Assembly: GCA_913057725.1 (NCBI GenBank)
Contig: CAJXOS010000002.1
Span: 1-64,000 of the forward strand
Source of the DNA: an uncultured Lewinella sp.
Lineage (GTDB): Bacteria > Bacteroidota > Bacteroidia > Chitinophagales > Saprospiraceae
Length of the DNA: 64,000 nucleotides
Reading direction: 5' to 3'
Each line of letters begins with the position of its first letter. The stretch's first letter is position 1. Made by a program: the position numbers and the translations under genes. Below, in pieces: positions 1 through 9,061 of the stretch. Below the pieces are notes generated by a model. That model ran no database searches and was not told the DNA's origin. It saw nothing but the letters and a program-made list of their open reading frames with translations.

Positions 1-357
1 CCCTTTCCTCAATATGGTGATCTTGACCTGGCGCTAAACGGCGTACCATCCGACGCTTTCAAGATTCTGCTTTCACATGATCCTTCGCACTGGGATGAAA
101 AAGTACTTCCGCATAAGGATCACATACACCTTACCCTTTCCGGGCATACGCACGGCATGCAATTCGGAATCAATTTCAAAGGAATAAAGTGGAGTCCTGT
201 ACAATTGGTATATCCAAGATGGGCCGGTCTGTACGAAGAGGCAAAGCAATTCCTGTACGTGAATCGTGGCTTTGGGTGGCTGGCATTTCCAGGCCGAATA
301 GGCATGTACCCAGAGATTACCGTTTTTGAACTGCGTCGCGCACCACAGCCGCAGTAA
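1..357 (+). CDS. Metallophosphoesterase, C-terminal part (partial)
   Basis: The gene is cut by the left edge; frame 1 is open from base 1 and ends at the TAA at 355-357, leaving the last 118 residues. The motif SHDP (about residue 26) and the strong metal-ligand motif SGHTHGMQFG are typical of the C-terminal half of calcineurin-like phosphoesterases of the membrane-associated YkuE type. The N-terminal metal-binding motifs lie outside the window, so substrate cannot be judged. Its last 41 bases overlap the 3' end of the convergent hydrolase gene on the minus strand. Confidence 0.85.
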   Translation, partial: PFPQYGDLDLALNGVPSDAFKILLSHDPSHWDEKVLPHKDHIHLTLSGHTHGMQFGINFKGIKWSPVQLVYPRWAGLYEEAKQFLYVNRGFGWLAFPGRIGMYPEITVFELRRAPQPQ

Positions 358-1126
358 GTGTATTCACTAAATCGTGATTGCCACTCACCTCACGCCAATC
401 AATTCGGGGAACTCGGGCAAAGTAGGCTCTAATCTTGGGGTTGGGAACAAAGCGATCAGCTTCAGCTAGCACGACCAAGGTGTCTACCTCATTCTGTTTC
501 CAATATTGTATCCGATCGGGGCGACTGGTTCTTAAATGCACCAAAGAATTGTATACTCGGAACAGGCGATTGCGCTTATCCGCTGGATACAACTGTACCT
601 CTGCGTAGCGCTTCCGAAAATTATTTACCCATCCTAAGCGGTAGCCAATATTTACGCCTAGTTCCAACCATTTTGGCCAAGCAAGGGCAAACTCTAATAC
701 ACGTTGCGCCCACAAGGGCAACACTCGATCAAAGCTACCAATACCCGCCGGAGCAAGAAAGACGAAACGGTCAACGTCTTGCGCTAGCTCAGTCGCAGTA
801 CACACGAGGATTCGAGCCCCCATACTATGCCCCGACAAGGAGAACCGTTCTTCTCCCTGATGCTTCGCAATTGCCCGAATAAGATCGACCATTTGTTTTG
901 GCGAAAACTTAGACTCGTCCCATCTTGCACCTCCATGAAAAGGCAAATCCGGTGCGCAGATGGTATAGATACCACCTAAATCTTCTGCCCAAGCTTTGAA
1001 TACCTGCCCATCATAGTCGTATCCGTGAAAGGCAATAAGAAGTTGCTCCCCGCTGCCATAAACGTGAACCGGAATCTGTTTTTGATCTTCTAAATGGATA
1101 GTAAATGGAGAGGAGGTCATGAGCAT
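317..1126 (-). CDS. Alpha/beta hydrolase
   Basis: A 269-residue cytosolic alpha/beta-hydrolase-fold protein. The oxyanion region AFHGYDYDG is near residue 33, the nucleophile elbow is GHSMGAR (serine in GxSxG, about residue 99), a plausible acid is in LAEADRFVP, and the catalytic histidine is in SGNHDLV near the C-terminus. No signal peptide is visible. The start at 1126 (MLM) has a second ATG two codons later at 1120. The 3' end overlaps the convergent phosphoesterase by 41 bp. The family includes esterases, lipases and C-C hydrolases; the substrate cannot be read from the sequence. Confidence 0.85.
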   Translation of the reverse strand: MLMTSSPFTIHLEDQKQIPVHVYGSGEQLLIAFHGYDYDGQVFKAWAEDLGGIYTICAPDLPFHGGARWDESKFSPKQMVDLIRAIAKHQGEERFSLSGHSMGARILVCTATELAQDVDRFVFLAPAGIGSFDRVLPLWAQRVLEFALAWPKWLELGVNIGYRLGWVNNFRKRYAEVQLYPADKRNRLFRVYNSLVHLRTSRPDRIQYWKQNEVDTLVVLAEADRFVPNPKIRAYFARVPRIDWREVSGNHDLVNTLTAAVVRDAVQKR

Positions 1127-1213
1127 GTCCTTGTGCGGACAGATAGATTATGGCTTGTTACCTAAAATCAACACTCCACCTTCAGATGGAGTTCTAGCAA
1201 AAACGAATGTAAA

Positions 1214-2125
1214 ATGTTTTCTCGACAAACTATACATGACGCGAAGTGGTTTGGGCGAAGCCCTCACTACTTCGGTCGGCATATACTGTACTTGAAGAAG
1301 GTTTGGATTCCCGAACCTCTTCAACGTCAGTATACCAGCCTAACAGCTTTACTTCTGCTCCTTGTAGTTACTACCTGGACCAATTGTTCTGCACCGAAGG
1401 TCGCCTCCGACAGCCAACCTATTAGCCACGCGAGCTGGGATAGCCTGCTAAGGAAACATGTGGATGACCAAGGGCTGGTAAACTATCAGGGCATGACCGC
1501 CGACAGTAGCTTACTAAAGGAGTACCTGCAGCTATTAGCAGAGAATCCACCAAACAATCAAAGTTGGTCGGAAGCAGAGCAGATGGCTTATTGGATTAAT
1601 GCCTACAATGCCTTCACCATTAAGCTTGTAGTTGATCATTATCCGATTACGGGTCTCAAGGAAATCAAGAATGGTGTACCATTTGTGAACTCTGTATGGG
1701 ATATCAAGTTTTTTGAAATCGGAGGAGAAGCATTTGATCTCAACAATATTGAGCACGGCATTCTGCGCAAGGAATATTCCGATCCTCGCATACACTTTGC
1801 CTTAGTTTGCGCTAGTCTTTCCTGTCCCAAATTGCAGCGTTTCGCTTTCACTGCCGATCGTTTAGAAGAACAATTGGACCAAGCCTCACGTGAATTCGTC
1901 AATGACACTTTCCGGAATAATATCTACGAGAATCCGATACAGTTATCAAAAATCCTTAGTTGGTACTGGATGGATTTCAGGGACACTTATGACAGTCGTT
2001 ACGATTTCATTCAGCAATATGCCGAAAGCCCCATTGATACCGAGAATGACATAAAATTCTTAGACTACAACTGGAGACTCAACGAGCAATCTCCCAAGAA
2101 ACGGGCCTTACTACAAGGAAACTAA
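1214..2125 (+). CDS. DUF547 domain lipoprotein
   Basis: A 303-residue protein. A hydrophobic stretch (about residues 43-55) ends in a lipobox-like TNCSAP, so it is probably lipid-anchored. About 36 residues precede the hydrophobic segment, unusually long for a signal peptide, so a downstream non-ATG start (for example the TTG in LYLKKVW) is possible. The DUF547 core is recognisable: the AYWINAYNAFTIKLVVDHYP block, the SVWD segment, the NIEHGILR block and an ALVCASLSCP cysteine pair. The family is related to thiol-dependent hydrolase folds, but the function is unknown. It is convergent with the DUF5916 gene; only 45 bp separate the two stops. Confidence 0.8.
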   Translation: MFSRQTIHDAKWFGRSPHYFGRHILYLKKVWIPEPLQRQYTSLTALLLLLVVTTWTNCSAPKVASDSQPISHASWDSLLRKHVDDQGLVNYQGMTADSSLLKEYLQLLAENPPNNQSWSEAEQMAYWINAYNAFTIKLVVDHYPITGLKEIKNGVPFVNSVWDIKFFEIGGEAFDLNNIEHGILRKEYSDPRIHFALVCASLSCPKLQRFAFTADRLEEQLDQASREFVNDTFRNNIYENPIQLSKILSWYWMDFRDTYDSRYDFIQQYAESPIDTENDIKFLDYNWRLNEQSPKKRALLQGN

Positions 2126-2170
2126 TGACTATCTAACGCCCTAACCATCAAACCTTCCAACCAAGCCTAT

Positions 2171-4390
2171 CTACGTATTCAACCAGTAGGTCACCTTAGC
2201 CACGATGGCACGGTTCTTCACGCGCCAGTCTAGTGAATTGTAATTGTCGGTGTACACTAAGAAGAAGTCTGATACCGGAGCGAAGCGCCACTGCAAACGT
2301 GCGTTAACGTTCACGTTATCAATCTGACTGTTGTACTGGAAGAAGGTCGTCAGGAAGATGCTCTTAGAAAAAGTCAAATCAATACGCGGTCCGATCAAAA
2401 ACAAGCCCGCACTAGCGTAAGGATCTGGCAAGTCGATGTAGCTGTAATTCGTCGTCAGCGCAATCTGACCAAGTGGCTGATAGCGCCAGGTTAGGTTTGT
2501 TTGCACTCCGTAGCGATAGCCATTGAAGAATTCACCTATGGTAGGCTCCACTCGGAAGGACAGTTCCTTTCGACGATCAGATTCATATGAGGCCGAAAAG
2601 CGGGTGTAGTTATATCCAACTTGGCCAGGCAATGGCGTGGCATCAGTCCTGGTCGGGTCGAAGTCTTCTAAGAGATATACGTATTCGTTACCTACAGAGA
2701 AGCGTAGGTTACTGGTATTCGTGAAGTTGAAGCTCCAGTTGAAGAAGACTACCCGGTCCGTACTCCCCTCTGCGGGAGTCCAGAGGAAGCGACTTCGTAT
2801 ACTGGGGCCGTGGCGGTTAATGCCTCCTTTCTTAGGGTAGAAAAACATCTCCGCTCGCGGATTCATCTGCCAATAGTTTCGGCGTGGCACGAAACCTACC
2901 TCTGCATCAAACTCCTCCCCTACATAGCGCTGCTCCATTCCAAAAGCGAAGTCACGATCTCGATAATTGATCTGCGCACCATGCGAGAAAGGATTATTTC
3001 CTTGTGTCGGTGAAAAAGAATGATGAAAGTAGAACTTACCATTCCAGCGGTTATCCGCTGATGCCAGGTTATAGTCCAAACCTGCTACTCTGTTGTATTC
3101 GCGATATACGTCGCTGGTATCACTGGTGAGATCGGCAAAGGTTTGCTTATTCACGAAGATGAACCCGACGTTAGATCTTGTAAACAACTTGCGTTGTAGC
3201 GCAGTAACCGTGTAATTATAGCTGGGCAAACCATTCTCGGGGTTATCTGCTGTCTGCATATTAAGCAAGCCCACTCGCCAATTATTATCCAGTTTTCCAC
3301 TAAGGCGAGCACCAAAATAGATAGGATTTGACAAGGCGGCCCCAGTACTCGTATCCTGAGTTACACCTATTCTTCGTGAGAAAAATGGATTTGCCCGATC
3401 ATCACCAAAAGTACTGAAGAGGTCAGCATTCTCTAGGAAAAACTGCCGCCGCTCTGGAAAGAACAGCTCAAATCGACTCAGGTTAATTTGCTGCCGGTCC
3501 ACCTCCACCTGACTAAAATCAGGGTTTACCGTTAAGTCCAGGTTAAGGCCTGAAGTAACAGCGATCTTGGCATCACCTCCTACATTGAAGTTGTTATCCG
3601 CTGGAAGGCCTTCTTCAATATCACGTTGCGTACCGGCAGTGACGTAAGGGATAAGTGATATACTACTACCTGCTGTTTTGGGCGCTTCTTCCCACTCCAT
3701 ATTCCCCACGTAAGCCAAACTCATAATCATTTGATTCTGGGGAATCGGTTGCCAGGTAGATCGAGTATTACTTTGTGTATCGAAACGATAACTATTGAAA
3801 TACCACTGCTTTTGTCCTTCCGGGAAACGAATGGTGCTAAAAGGAATTGCCACTTCGCACGACCAGTAATCCCCGAAAACAGCTGACTCCCCTTTCCATT
3901 TATTATCCCATTCGCCAAGCCAGTCGCCGCGGTTATTTCCACCATTTGAAATAAGCGCCTCTCGCATCACACCATAGGGGTTCATACCAAAGACAAAGGC
4001 ATTGGTACGATCGCGAAAAGGGTCTAATAAAAAGGTAATATTGTCGCTACCTCCGGCCCGATAATCACGACGAAGGCTAGGTACTACATAGTCATCTCCA
4101 GGGGCGTAACATTTCGCTGCGATGTACAGAAAATCGTCATCGTAGGTCATGTAGATTTCCGTCTTCCATTCACAGTACGTGGAATCGGAGGGGAAGTTTT
4201 CCCAGAAGTTTGTTGCAGGAGAACCTGTAAACCAGGCGGCTTCATTGAGTTCACCATCTACAGTGATCCTTTCTTGAGAACGACGTAAAAACAATCCGTT
4301 TTCACCTTCTCCGGCCATTTCAAGGGCCATTTGCCCAGAAAGCAGCACTGGGCTGCAAAGAGCCATCAGTAGCAGTAGTCGCTTGAACAT
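2171..4390 (-). CDS. DUF5916 / CBM9-like outer membrane protein
   Basis: A 739-residue secreted protein with a cleavable signal (MFKRLLLLMALCSPVLLSGQ). Residues of about 35-210 form a carbohydrate-binding-module-9-like domain (AAW near residue 53; DDFLYIAAKCY; GMNPYGVMRE). The remainder is rich in alternating aromatic/polar strands and ends in an aromatic-rich strand, as expected for a DUF5916 beta-barrel in the outer membrane. The SQVEVDRQQINLSRFELFFPE stretch is a hallmark of the family in Bacteroidota. Function is unknown; association with glycan or peptide metabolism has been proposed for the CBM9-like part. A promoter-like TAATTTTG box lies just upstream. Confidence 0.85.
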   Translation of the reverse strand: MFKRLLLLMALCSPVLLSGQMALEMAGEGENGLFLRRSQERITVDGELNEAAWFTGSPATNFWENFPSDSTYCEWKTEIYMTYDDDFLYIAAKCYAPGDDYVVPSLRRDYRAGGSDNITFLLDPFRDRTNAFVFGMNPYGVMREALISNGGNNRGDWLGEWDNKWKGESAVFGDYWSCEVAIPFSTIRFPEGQKQWYFNSYRFDTQSNTRSTWQPIPQNQMIMSLAYVGNMEWEEAPKTAGSSISLIPYVTAGTQRDIEEGLPADNNFNVGGDAKIAVTSGLNLDLTVNPDFSQVEVDRQQINLSRFELFFPERRQFFLENADLFSTFGDDRANPFFSRRIGVTQDTSTGAALSNPIYFGARLSGKLDNNWRVGLLNMQTADNPENGLPSYNYTVTALQRKLFTRSNVGFIFVNKQTFADLTSDTSDVYREYNRVAGLDYNLASADNRWNGKFYFHHSFSPTQGNNPFSHGAQINYRDRDFAFGMEQRYVGEEFDAEVGFVPRRNYWQMNPRAEMFFYPKKGGINRHGPSIRSRFLWTPAEGSTDRVVFFNWSFNFTNTSNLRFSVGNEYVYLLEDFDPTRTDATPLPGQVGYNYTRFSASYESDRRKELSFRVEPTIGEFFNGYRYGVQTNLTWRYQPLGQIALTTNYSYIDLPDPYASAGLFLIGPRIDLTFSKSIFLTTFFQYNSQIDNVNVNARLQWRFAPVSDFFLVYTDNYNSLDWRVKNRAIVAKVTYWLNT

Positions 4391-4448
4391 TATACAGACG
4401 TTTTCTTACTAGTCTACAGGCATTTAACCCGTCTCAATAATAGAGGTT

Positions 4449-4477
4449 CAAAATTACGCCATATAAATAGCAAGCAA
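4449..4477 (-). promoter_or_regulatory. Promoter of the DUF5916 gene
   Basis: On the minus strand TTG (4475-4477) is followed after 18 bp by TAATTTTG (4449-4456), an exact match to the Bacteroidota -7 consensus TAnnTTTG. It lies about 60 bp upstream of the ATG at 4390. Motif match only. Confidence 0.5.
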
Positions 4478-4560
4478 GGCTATAGAACAAAGCACTGATG
4501 CAGTAAACCCATCAACTGATGCAGTCAGCCCGATTTTCGGAATTAGTGATTATCGGCTAT

Positions 4561-4875
4561 TTACTCTCCGCGCTCAATCACCTTCATAATTGTCCGGAAA
4601 GCCACATACTTGTTTTCGTAACGCGCATGATGCTTACGCTGCATAGCTGCAGCCTCCTCTTGCTGATAATCCTGATAAGCAGCAAAGTTTGGCATCAAGT
4701 ATTGTACACTGTAGGTAAAACCATCACTCTCATCGGTACCCATTAGACGGGAGATTGTATACTCAATAAAGTAGCCCGTCTTCATCATTTCCGGTAGGTG
4801 CACTACCTTCATCCATGCCAGCCAATCCTTATGAATATCGTGTTCAATCTTTATCGTGACGTTGTATAAGATCAT
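4561..4875 (-). CDS. DUF4286 family protein
   Basis: A 104-residue cytosolic protein of the DUF4286 family, common and almost confined to Bacteroidota. Recognisable are the N-terminal MILYNVTIKI strand, WLAWMKVVHLPEMMKTGYF and the FTYSVQYLMPNFAAYQDYQ block. The fold resembles a ferredoxin-like (dimeric alpha/beta barrel) domain; no enzymatic role is established. It lies 11 bp downstream of murA on the same strand and is probably cotranscribed with it. Confidence 0.8.
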   Translation of the reverse strand: MILYNVTIKIEHDIHKDWLAWMKVVHLPEMMKTGYFIEYTISRLMGTDESDGFTYSVQYLMPNFAAYQDYQQEEAAAMQRKHHARYENKYVAFRTIMKVIERGE

Positions 4876-4886
4876 CTATGTCATTT

Positions 4887-6209
4887 TTATTCCTCCAGGC
4901 GAGTAATTTTCGCCCCGAGTGCAGCCAATCGCTCATCGATCCGTTCATATCCACGATCAATCTGGTGGATATTACGGATAACACTCTTGCCATTAGCCGA
5001 TAGTGCCGCGATCAACAATGCAACTCCTGCTCGGATATCCGGCGAAGTCATCTCAATTCCTCTTAACTGAAAACGGCGATTCAATCCAATTACCGTAGCT
5101 CGGTGTGGGTCGCAGAGAATAATTTGCGCACCCATGTCGATTAGTTTATCCACGAAGAACAAGCGACTCTCAAACATCTTCTGGTGCACAAGAATACTAC
5201 CTTTCGCTTGAGTAGCCACCACTAAAACTACACTCATTAAGTCCGGTGTAAAACCAGGCCATGGCGCATCATAAACCGTGAGGATTGAGCCGTCAATGAA
5301 GCTTTGGATTTCATACTCCTCTTGTGCCGGAATATGTAAATCATCACCAACCACATTAATCGTAATACCTAAGCGACGGAATACGTGAGGTATAATACCT
5401 AATTGGTCTACCCGCGCATCCTTGATCGTAATCTCTGATTTGGTCATAGCAGCCAAACCAATAAAGCTACCAATCTCGATCATGTCAGGTAGCAAGCGGT
5501 GATCGGTTCCTGAAAGGGAAGCAACACCTTCAATATGCAAACGATTAGACCCTACTCCATTGATCTTAGCTCCCATTTGCTGTAGCATTCTACAGAGCTG
5601 CTGGACGTAAGGCTCACAAGCCGCATTGTAAATGGTGGTTTCGCCCTCGGCCAATACCGCTGCCATCACGACATTAGCAGTACCGGTCACCGAGATTTCT
5701 TCCATATGCAGGTAACAGCCCTGTAGTCGCCCTTTGGACCGGAATGCATAAAGGTTCTTTTCTCCATCAAAAGAGAAATGTCCGCCAAGCTGTTCCAGTC
5801 CCAGTAAGTGCGTATCCAAACGACGGCGACCGATCTTATCGCCACCTGGCTTAGGAAGAGATGCCCGCCCGTAACGCGCCAATAGTGGTCCAATGAGCAT
5901 TACTGATCCGCGGATCTTACTAGCATCACGGATGAAATCTTGAGTAAGGACATAGTCGACATCCACATCCTTAGCTTCGAAGCGATAGGTATCTGGTGCT
6001 AATTGCTCCACCTTAACCCCTAGACCTTTGATAAGTTGGATCAACATAGCAACATCGCGGATATCCGGTAGATTGCTGATGGTGACGGGTTCTTCGGTAA
6101 GTAAAACGGCACAAAGTACCTGCAGTGCTTCGTTCTTAGCTCCTTGTGGGATGATCTCTCCATTCAGAACATGACCGCCTTCGACGACGAAAGTTCCGGC
6201 TGTTTGCAT
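4887..6209 (-). CDS. murA: UDP-N-acetylglucosamine 1-carboxyvinyltransferase, Cys-to-Asp form
   Basis: A 440-residue enzyme catalysing the first committed step of peptidoglycan synthesis, transfer of enolpyruvate from PEP to UDP-GlcNAc in the cytosol. The active-site KN pair is present (GAKNEAL, residues 24-30), as are the repeated inside-out alpha/beta domains. The loop that carries the catalytic Cys115 in E. coli (PGGC.IG) reads PGGDKIG here, with Asp at residue 124 (codon 5838-5840). Family knowledge: this Asp form is active but not alkylated by fosfomycin. DUF4290 lies 89 bp upstream and DUF4286 11 bp downstream on the same strand, a block often seen in Bacteroidota. Confidence 0.97.
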   Translation of the reverse strand: MQTAGTFVVEGGHVLNGEIIPQGAKNEALQVLCAVLLTEEPVTISNLPDIRDVAMLIQLIKGLGVKVEQLAPDTYRFEAKDVDVDYVLTQDFIRDASKIRGSVMLIGPLLARYGRASLPKPGGDKIGRRRLDTHLLGLEQLGGHFSFDGEKNLYAFRSKGRLQGCYLHMEEISVTGTANVVMAAVLAEGETTIYNAACEPYVQQLCRMLQQMGAKINGVGSNRLHIEGVASLSGTDHRLLPDMIEIGSFIGLAAMTKSEITIKDARVDQLGIIPHVFRRLGITINVVGDDLHIPAQEEYEIQSFIDGSILTVYDAPWPGFTPDLMSVVLVVATQAKGSILVHQKMFESRLFFVDKLIDMGAQIILCDPHRATVIGLNRRFQLRGIEMTSPDIRAGVALLIAALSANGKSVIRNIHQIDRGYERIDERLAALGAKITRLEE

Positions 6210-6298
6210 GAGTTATAGTTGGTTTTAAACACGTTCAAAGCAGTGCGTGAACGAGTCGCGCACTGCTTTGAGATAGTTATTGGTGTTAGATTTAGTCG

Positions 6299-6982
6299 TT
6301 ATCGCTTGTGATTACGACCACGTCCGCCTCCTTTATTGCGGCGGCCGCCCCGATTGCTGTAATTTGATGAGCGTTTTCCACCACCGCTATTATTACGACG
6401 GCGATGCGCATTCTTGCTTACAAGATTGTCCAAAGATTGCTCTTCTGGAATTACCAAGATTCCTTTCGATAGCGCACGTAGATCAGCTTTGATGATCTCG
6501 TCGCTGACATAGTGCTCGCGGTTCCAAGTCTTATAGGCCAATTTCATGTAGGCAGCAATTGCTGCTACATAACCATCTTTCTTAGCGCCATCTTCCATGG
6601 CGATCGCCTTTTTGATCATCGTTTGCACGTTATGACCATAGTGACGATACTTAGCTTCCGACTCTGGGTATGGTACGGTATCAGGGAATAGACGACCACT
6701 CGTGTCTTCGGGCATCTCTACTCCTTCTGGAGGAGTAACGCGCAGATCGTTGTCTGCTATCCGAAACAGGTGACGCCAAAGCTTACCCTTATAATTTTCG
6801 ATATTCTTATTCTGTGGCACCATCTGCATCATCAGACGAACGATGCGCTCTGCGAAATGCTGACGCAGTTCGTCATCTTCGATCGTACGCGCGTGGTCTA
6901 CTAGTAGCTGTACGTGCCGACCATACTCGGGGATAGTCAAGTTATCCTTAGCCGAATTATAGGTCATATTCCAATCCATCAT
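6299..6982 (-). CDS. DUF4290 family protein with Arg/Gly-rich tail
   Basis: A 227-residue protein of the Bacteroidota-specific DUF4290 family. The conserved N-terminal half contains IPEYGRHVQ, LRQHFAERIVRLMMQM and KLWRHLFRIAD, followed by YRHYGHNVQ. From about residue 192 the sequence turns into a basic Gly/Arg/Asn-rich tail (GGRRNKGGGRGRNHKR at the end) that resembles an RGG-type nucleic-acid-binding tail. Function unknown. It directly precedes murA (89 bp), as in many members of the phylum. Two consecutive ATG codons can serve as start (6982 or 6979). Confidence 0.8.
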   Translation of the reverse strand: MMDWNMTYNSAKDNLTIPEYGRHVQLLVDHARTIEDDELRQHFAERIVRLMMQMVPQNKNIENYKGKLWRHLFRIADNDLRVTPPEGVEMPEDTSGRLFPDTVPYPESEAKYRHYGHNVQTMIKKAIAMEDGAKKDGYVAAIAAYMKLAYKTWNREHYVSDEIIKADLRALSKGILVIPEEQSLDNLVSKNAHRRRNNSGGGKRSSNYSNRGGRRNKGGGRGRNHKR

Positions 6983-7041
6983 ATTCTTCTTCGCTTGTCG
7001 CTTTACTATTAAATGTTTCGCCGCAGCAGCTCCGTCCTATT

Positions 7042-8880
7042 CTATTCTACCGTAACGGACTTAGCCAAGTTTCGAGGCTGATCTACATTGCAACCTCTCA
7101 TCAAAGCGATATGATAGGATAACAACTGTAGTGGGATAACGGATAATAAAGGAGTGAAAGGCTCTTCCGTATTCGGAATTTCGATAACGTGGTCTGCCAT
7201 CTTACTGATGACGGTATCACCTTCGTTTACGATTGCGATCACAAACCCTTTACGTGCCTTAACTTCTTGGATGTTGCTAACGATTTTATCGTAGGCACTG
7301 CGGTTAGTAGTGATAACAATGACCGGCATGTTCTCGTCGATGAGCGCAATAGGGCCATGCTTCATTTCCGCCGCCGGATATCCCTCGGCGTGGATGTAAG
7401 ATATTTCTTTCAATTTCAATGCACCTTCTAATGCTACAGGGAAGTTGTAACCCCGTCCTAGGTATAGTGCATTGGAGTGATCCTTGATCTCAGCTGCAAT
7501 ATAGCGTATTTGCTCGTCCTTTTCCAGTACTTGCTGAATCTTATCTGGGATAGTAGCCAACTCGCTAACCAGCTGTCGGAAGTAAGAGTTTGAGATCGTT
7601 CCGCGCTTGTAGGCAAGACTAAGTGCCATCATGGTAAGTAGGCTCACTTGGCCCGTGAATGCTTTTGTAGAAGCTACACCGATCTCAGGTCCGGCGTGGA
7701 TATAAGAGCCGGCATCCGTAAGGCGCGCAATGGAAGAACCTACTGAGTTCACAATTCCGAAGAGCATCGCTCCTTTTTGCTTCGCCATTTCTAATGCCGC
7801 AAGCGTATCAGCTGTTTCTCCTGATTGAGAAATAGCGATAACCAAGTCCTTTTCCGTGATGATCGGGTTGCGGTAACGCAACTCTGAAGCATATTCCACT
7901 TCAACCGGAATGCGAGCTAAATCTTCAAACAGATACTCGGCAATCAAGCCGGCATGCCAAGACGTACCACAAGCAGCAATGATAAAGCGCTCCGCCTGCA
8001 TCACGCGATTCGCGAACTCTTCCAGTCCACCTAGGCGAATCCAGCCTTCTTCTGCACTCAAACGACCACGCATACAGTCTGCTACCGTCTGTGGCTGTTC
8101 GTGAATCTCCTTCAACATAAAGTGGTCGTAACCGCCCTTCTCCAGCGCCTCAATCTTCATGTCCAACTCGTGGATAAATGGCGTCTGCTCTTCGTTGCCA
8201 ATTGTACGTAGTTGTAGACCATTTTCCAGGCTCACTACGGCAATTTGCTCATCATCAAGATAAACCACACGCTTAGTGTACTCAACAATCGGAGTAGCAT
8301 CAGAAGCAAGGAAAAACTCATCCTTACCCAATCCTACTACAAGTGGACTAGCTTTACGTGCTGCCACAATTTTTGAGGGATCCTCCCGATCAATAACAAC
8401 TATAGCGTAGGCACCAATTACACGAGTTAAGGCAATCCGTACAGCTTCCTCAATCGGCAGGTCATCCTGCATTTGAATAGCTTCGATCAGGTGGGTAAGT
8501 ACTTCTGTATCTGTTTCGCTCTCAAAAACATGCCCTTCTTTTTCTAGGGCAGTTTTCAATAGTGCATAGTTTTCGATAATTCCATTGTGGACCAGCGCGA
8601 TGCGGCCGTTTCCAGACCTGTGCGGGTGTGCGTTAACGTGCTCCGGCGCACCGTGAGTAGCCCAACGGGTATGCCCAATACCAGTAGTACCAGACTGATC
8701 TTTTTCAGCAGCATAGTCTATGAGCTCCTGTACTTTACCCTTCCGTTTGTAAATGTGAAGTCCGCCATTCAATAAGGCGACGCCAGCGCTATCATATCCA
8801 CGGTACTCAAGGCGTTGCAAGCCTTTGATAAGTACAGGATACGCTTCGCGGTGGCCAAGATAGGCTACAATTCCGCACAT
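7042..8880 (-). CDS. glmS: Glutamine--fructose-6-phosphate aminotransferase
   Basis: A 612-residue enzyme making glucosamine 6-phosphate from fructose 6-phosphate and glutamine, feeding UDP-GlcNAc synthesis and hence MurA. The N-terminal Ntn-hydrolase glutaminase domain starts MCGIVAYLG, with Cys2 as nucleophile after Met removal, and shows GYDSAGVA and HTRWATHG. Two SIS isomerase domains follow (ISQSGETADTLAAL; the second around AEGYPAAEMKHGPIALI). The C-terminal LAKSVTVE is the usual end. Full length. It lies upstream of DUF4290/murA on the same strand with a 59 bp gap. No glmS ribozyme is visible upstream. Confidence 0.98.
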   Translation of the reverse strand: MCGIVAYLGHREAYPVLIKGLQRLEYRGYDSAGVALLNGGLHIYKRKGKVQELIDYAAEKDQSGTTGIGHTRWATHGAPEHVNAHPHRSGNGRIALVHNGIIENYALLKTALEKEGHVFESETDTEVLTHLIEAIQMQDDLPIEEAVRIALTRVIGAYAIVVIDREDPSKIVAARKASPLVVGLGKDEFFLASDATPIVEYTKRVVYLDDEQIAVVSLENGLQLRTIGNEEQTPFIHELDMKIEALEKGGYDHFMLKEIHEQPQTVADCMRGRLSAEEGWIRLGGLEEFANRVMQAERFIIAACGTSWHAGLIAEYLFEDLARIPVEVEYASELRYRNPIITEKDLVIAISQSGETADTLAALEMAKQKGAMLFGIVNSVGSSIARLTDAGSYIHAGPEIGVASTKAFTGQVSLLTMMALSLAYKRGTISNSYFRQLVSELATIPDKIQQVLEKDEQIRYIAAEIKDHSNALYLGRGYNFPVALEGALKLKEISYIHAEGYPAAEMKHGPIALIDENMPVIVITTNRSAYDKIVSNIQEVKARKGFVIAIVNEGDTVISKMADHVIEIPNTEEPFTPLLSVIPLQLLSYHIALMRGCNVDQPRNLAKSVTVE

Positions 8881-8953
8881 GGTCTTTAGTTTTTTGGTCT
8901 ACTCAATCGGCCGCGTCAGCCCACTACCGATTTATGATTGTTATCTAACACAA

Positions 8954-8988
8954 CAAAAATGTCCTGAATACTTTCAAGACATTTTTGC
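8954..8988 (-). terminator. Terminator-like hairpin after the DUF4270 gene
   Basis: Inverted repeat CAAAAATGTC (8954-8963) / GACATTTTTG (8979-8988) with an inner TGAA/TTCA pairing. It lies about 75 nt past the DUF4270 stop on the minus strand and just upstream of glmS. Confidence 0.5.
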
Positions 8989-9061
8989 GTGTTACTTAGT
9001 TGATGTTGTTCTATACTTATTTGTCACGAAGCTATAACGCGAACGCAACTCTTTTCTTGCC

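Noticed and set aside
4492-4531. Two copies of ACTGATGCAGT in the intergenic region
   Set aside because: Only two short direct copies without array structure or other support; probably chance.
8881-8953. glmS ribozyme upstream of glmS
   Set aside because: Nothing resembling the ribozyme core is present in the short leader, and the class is not expected in this phylum.
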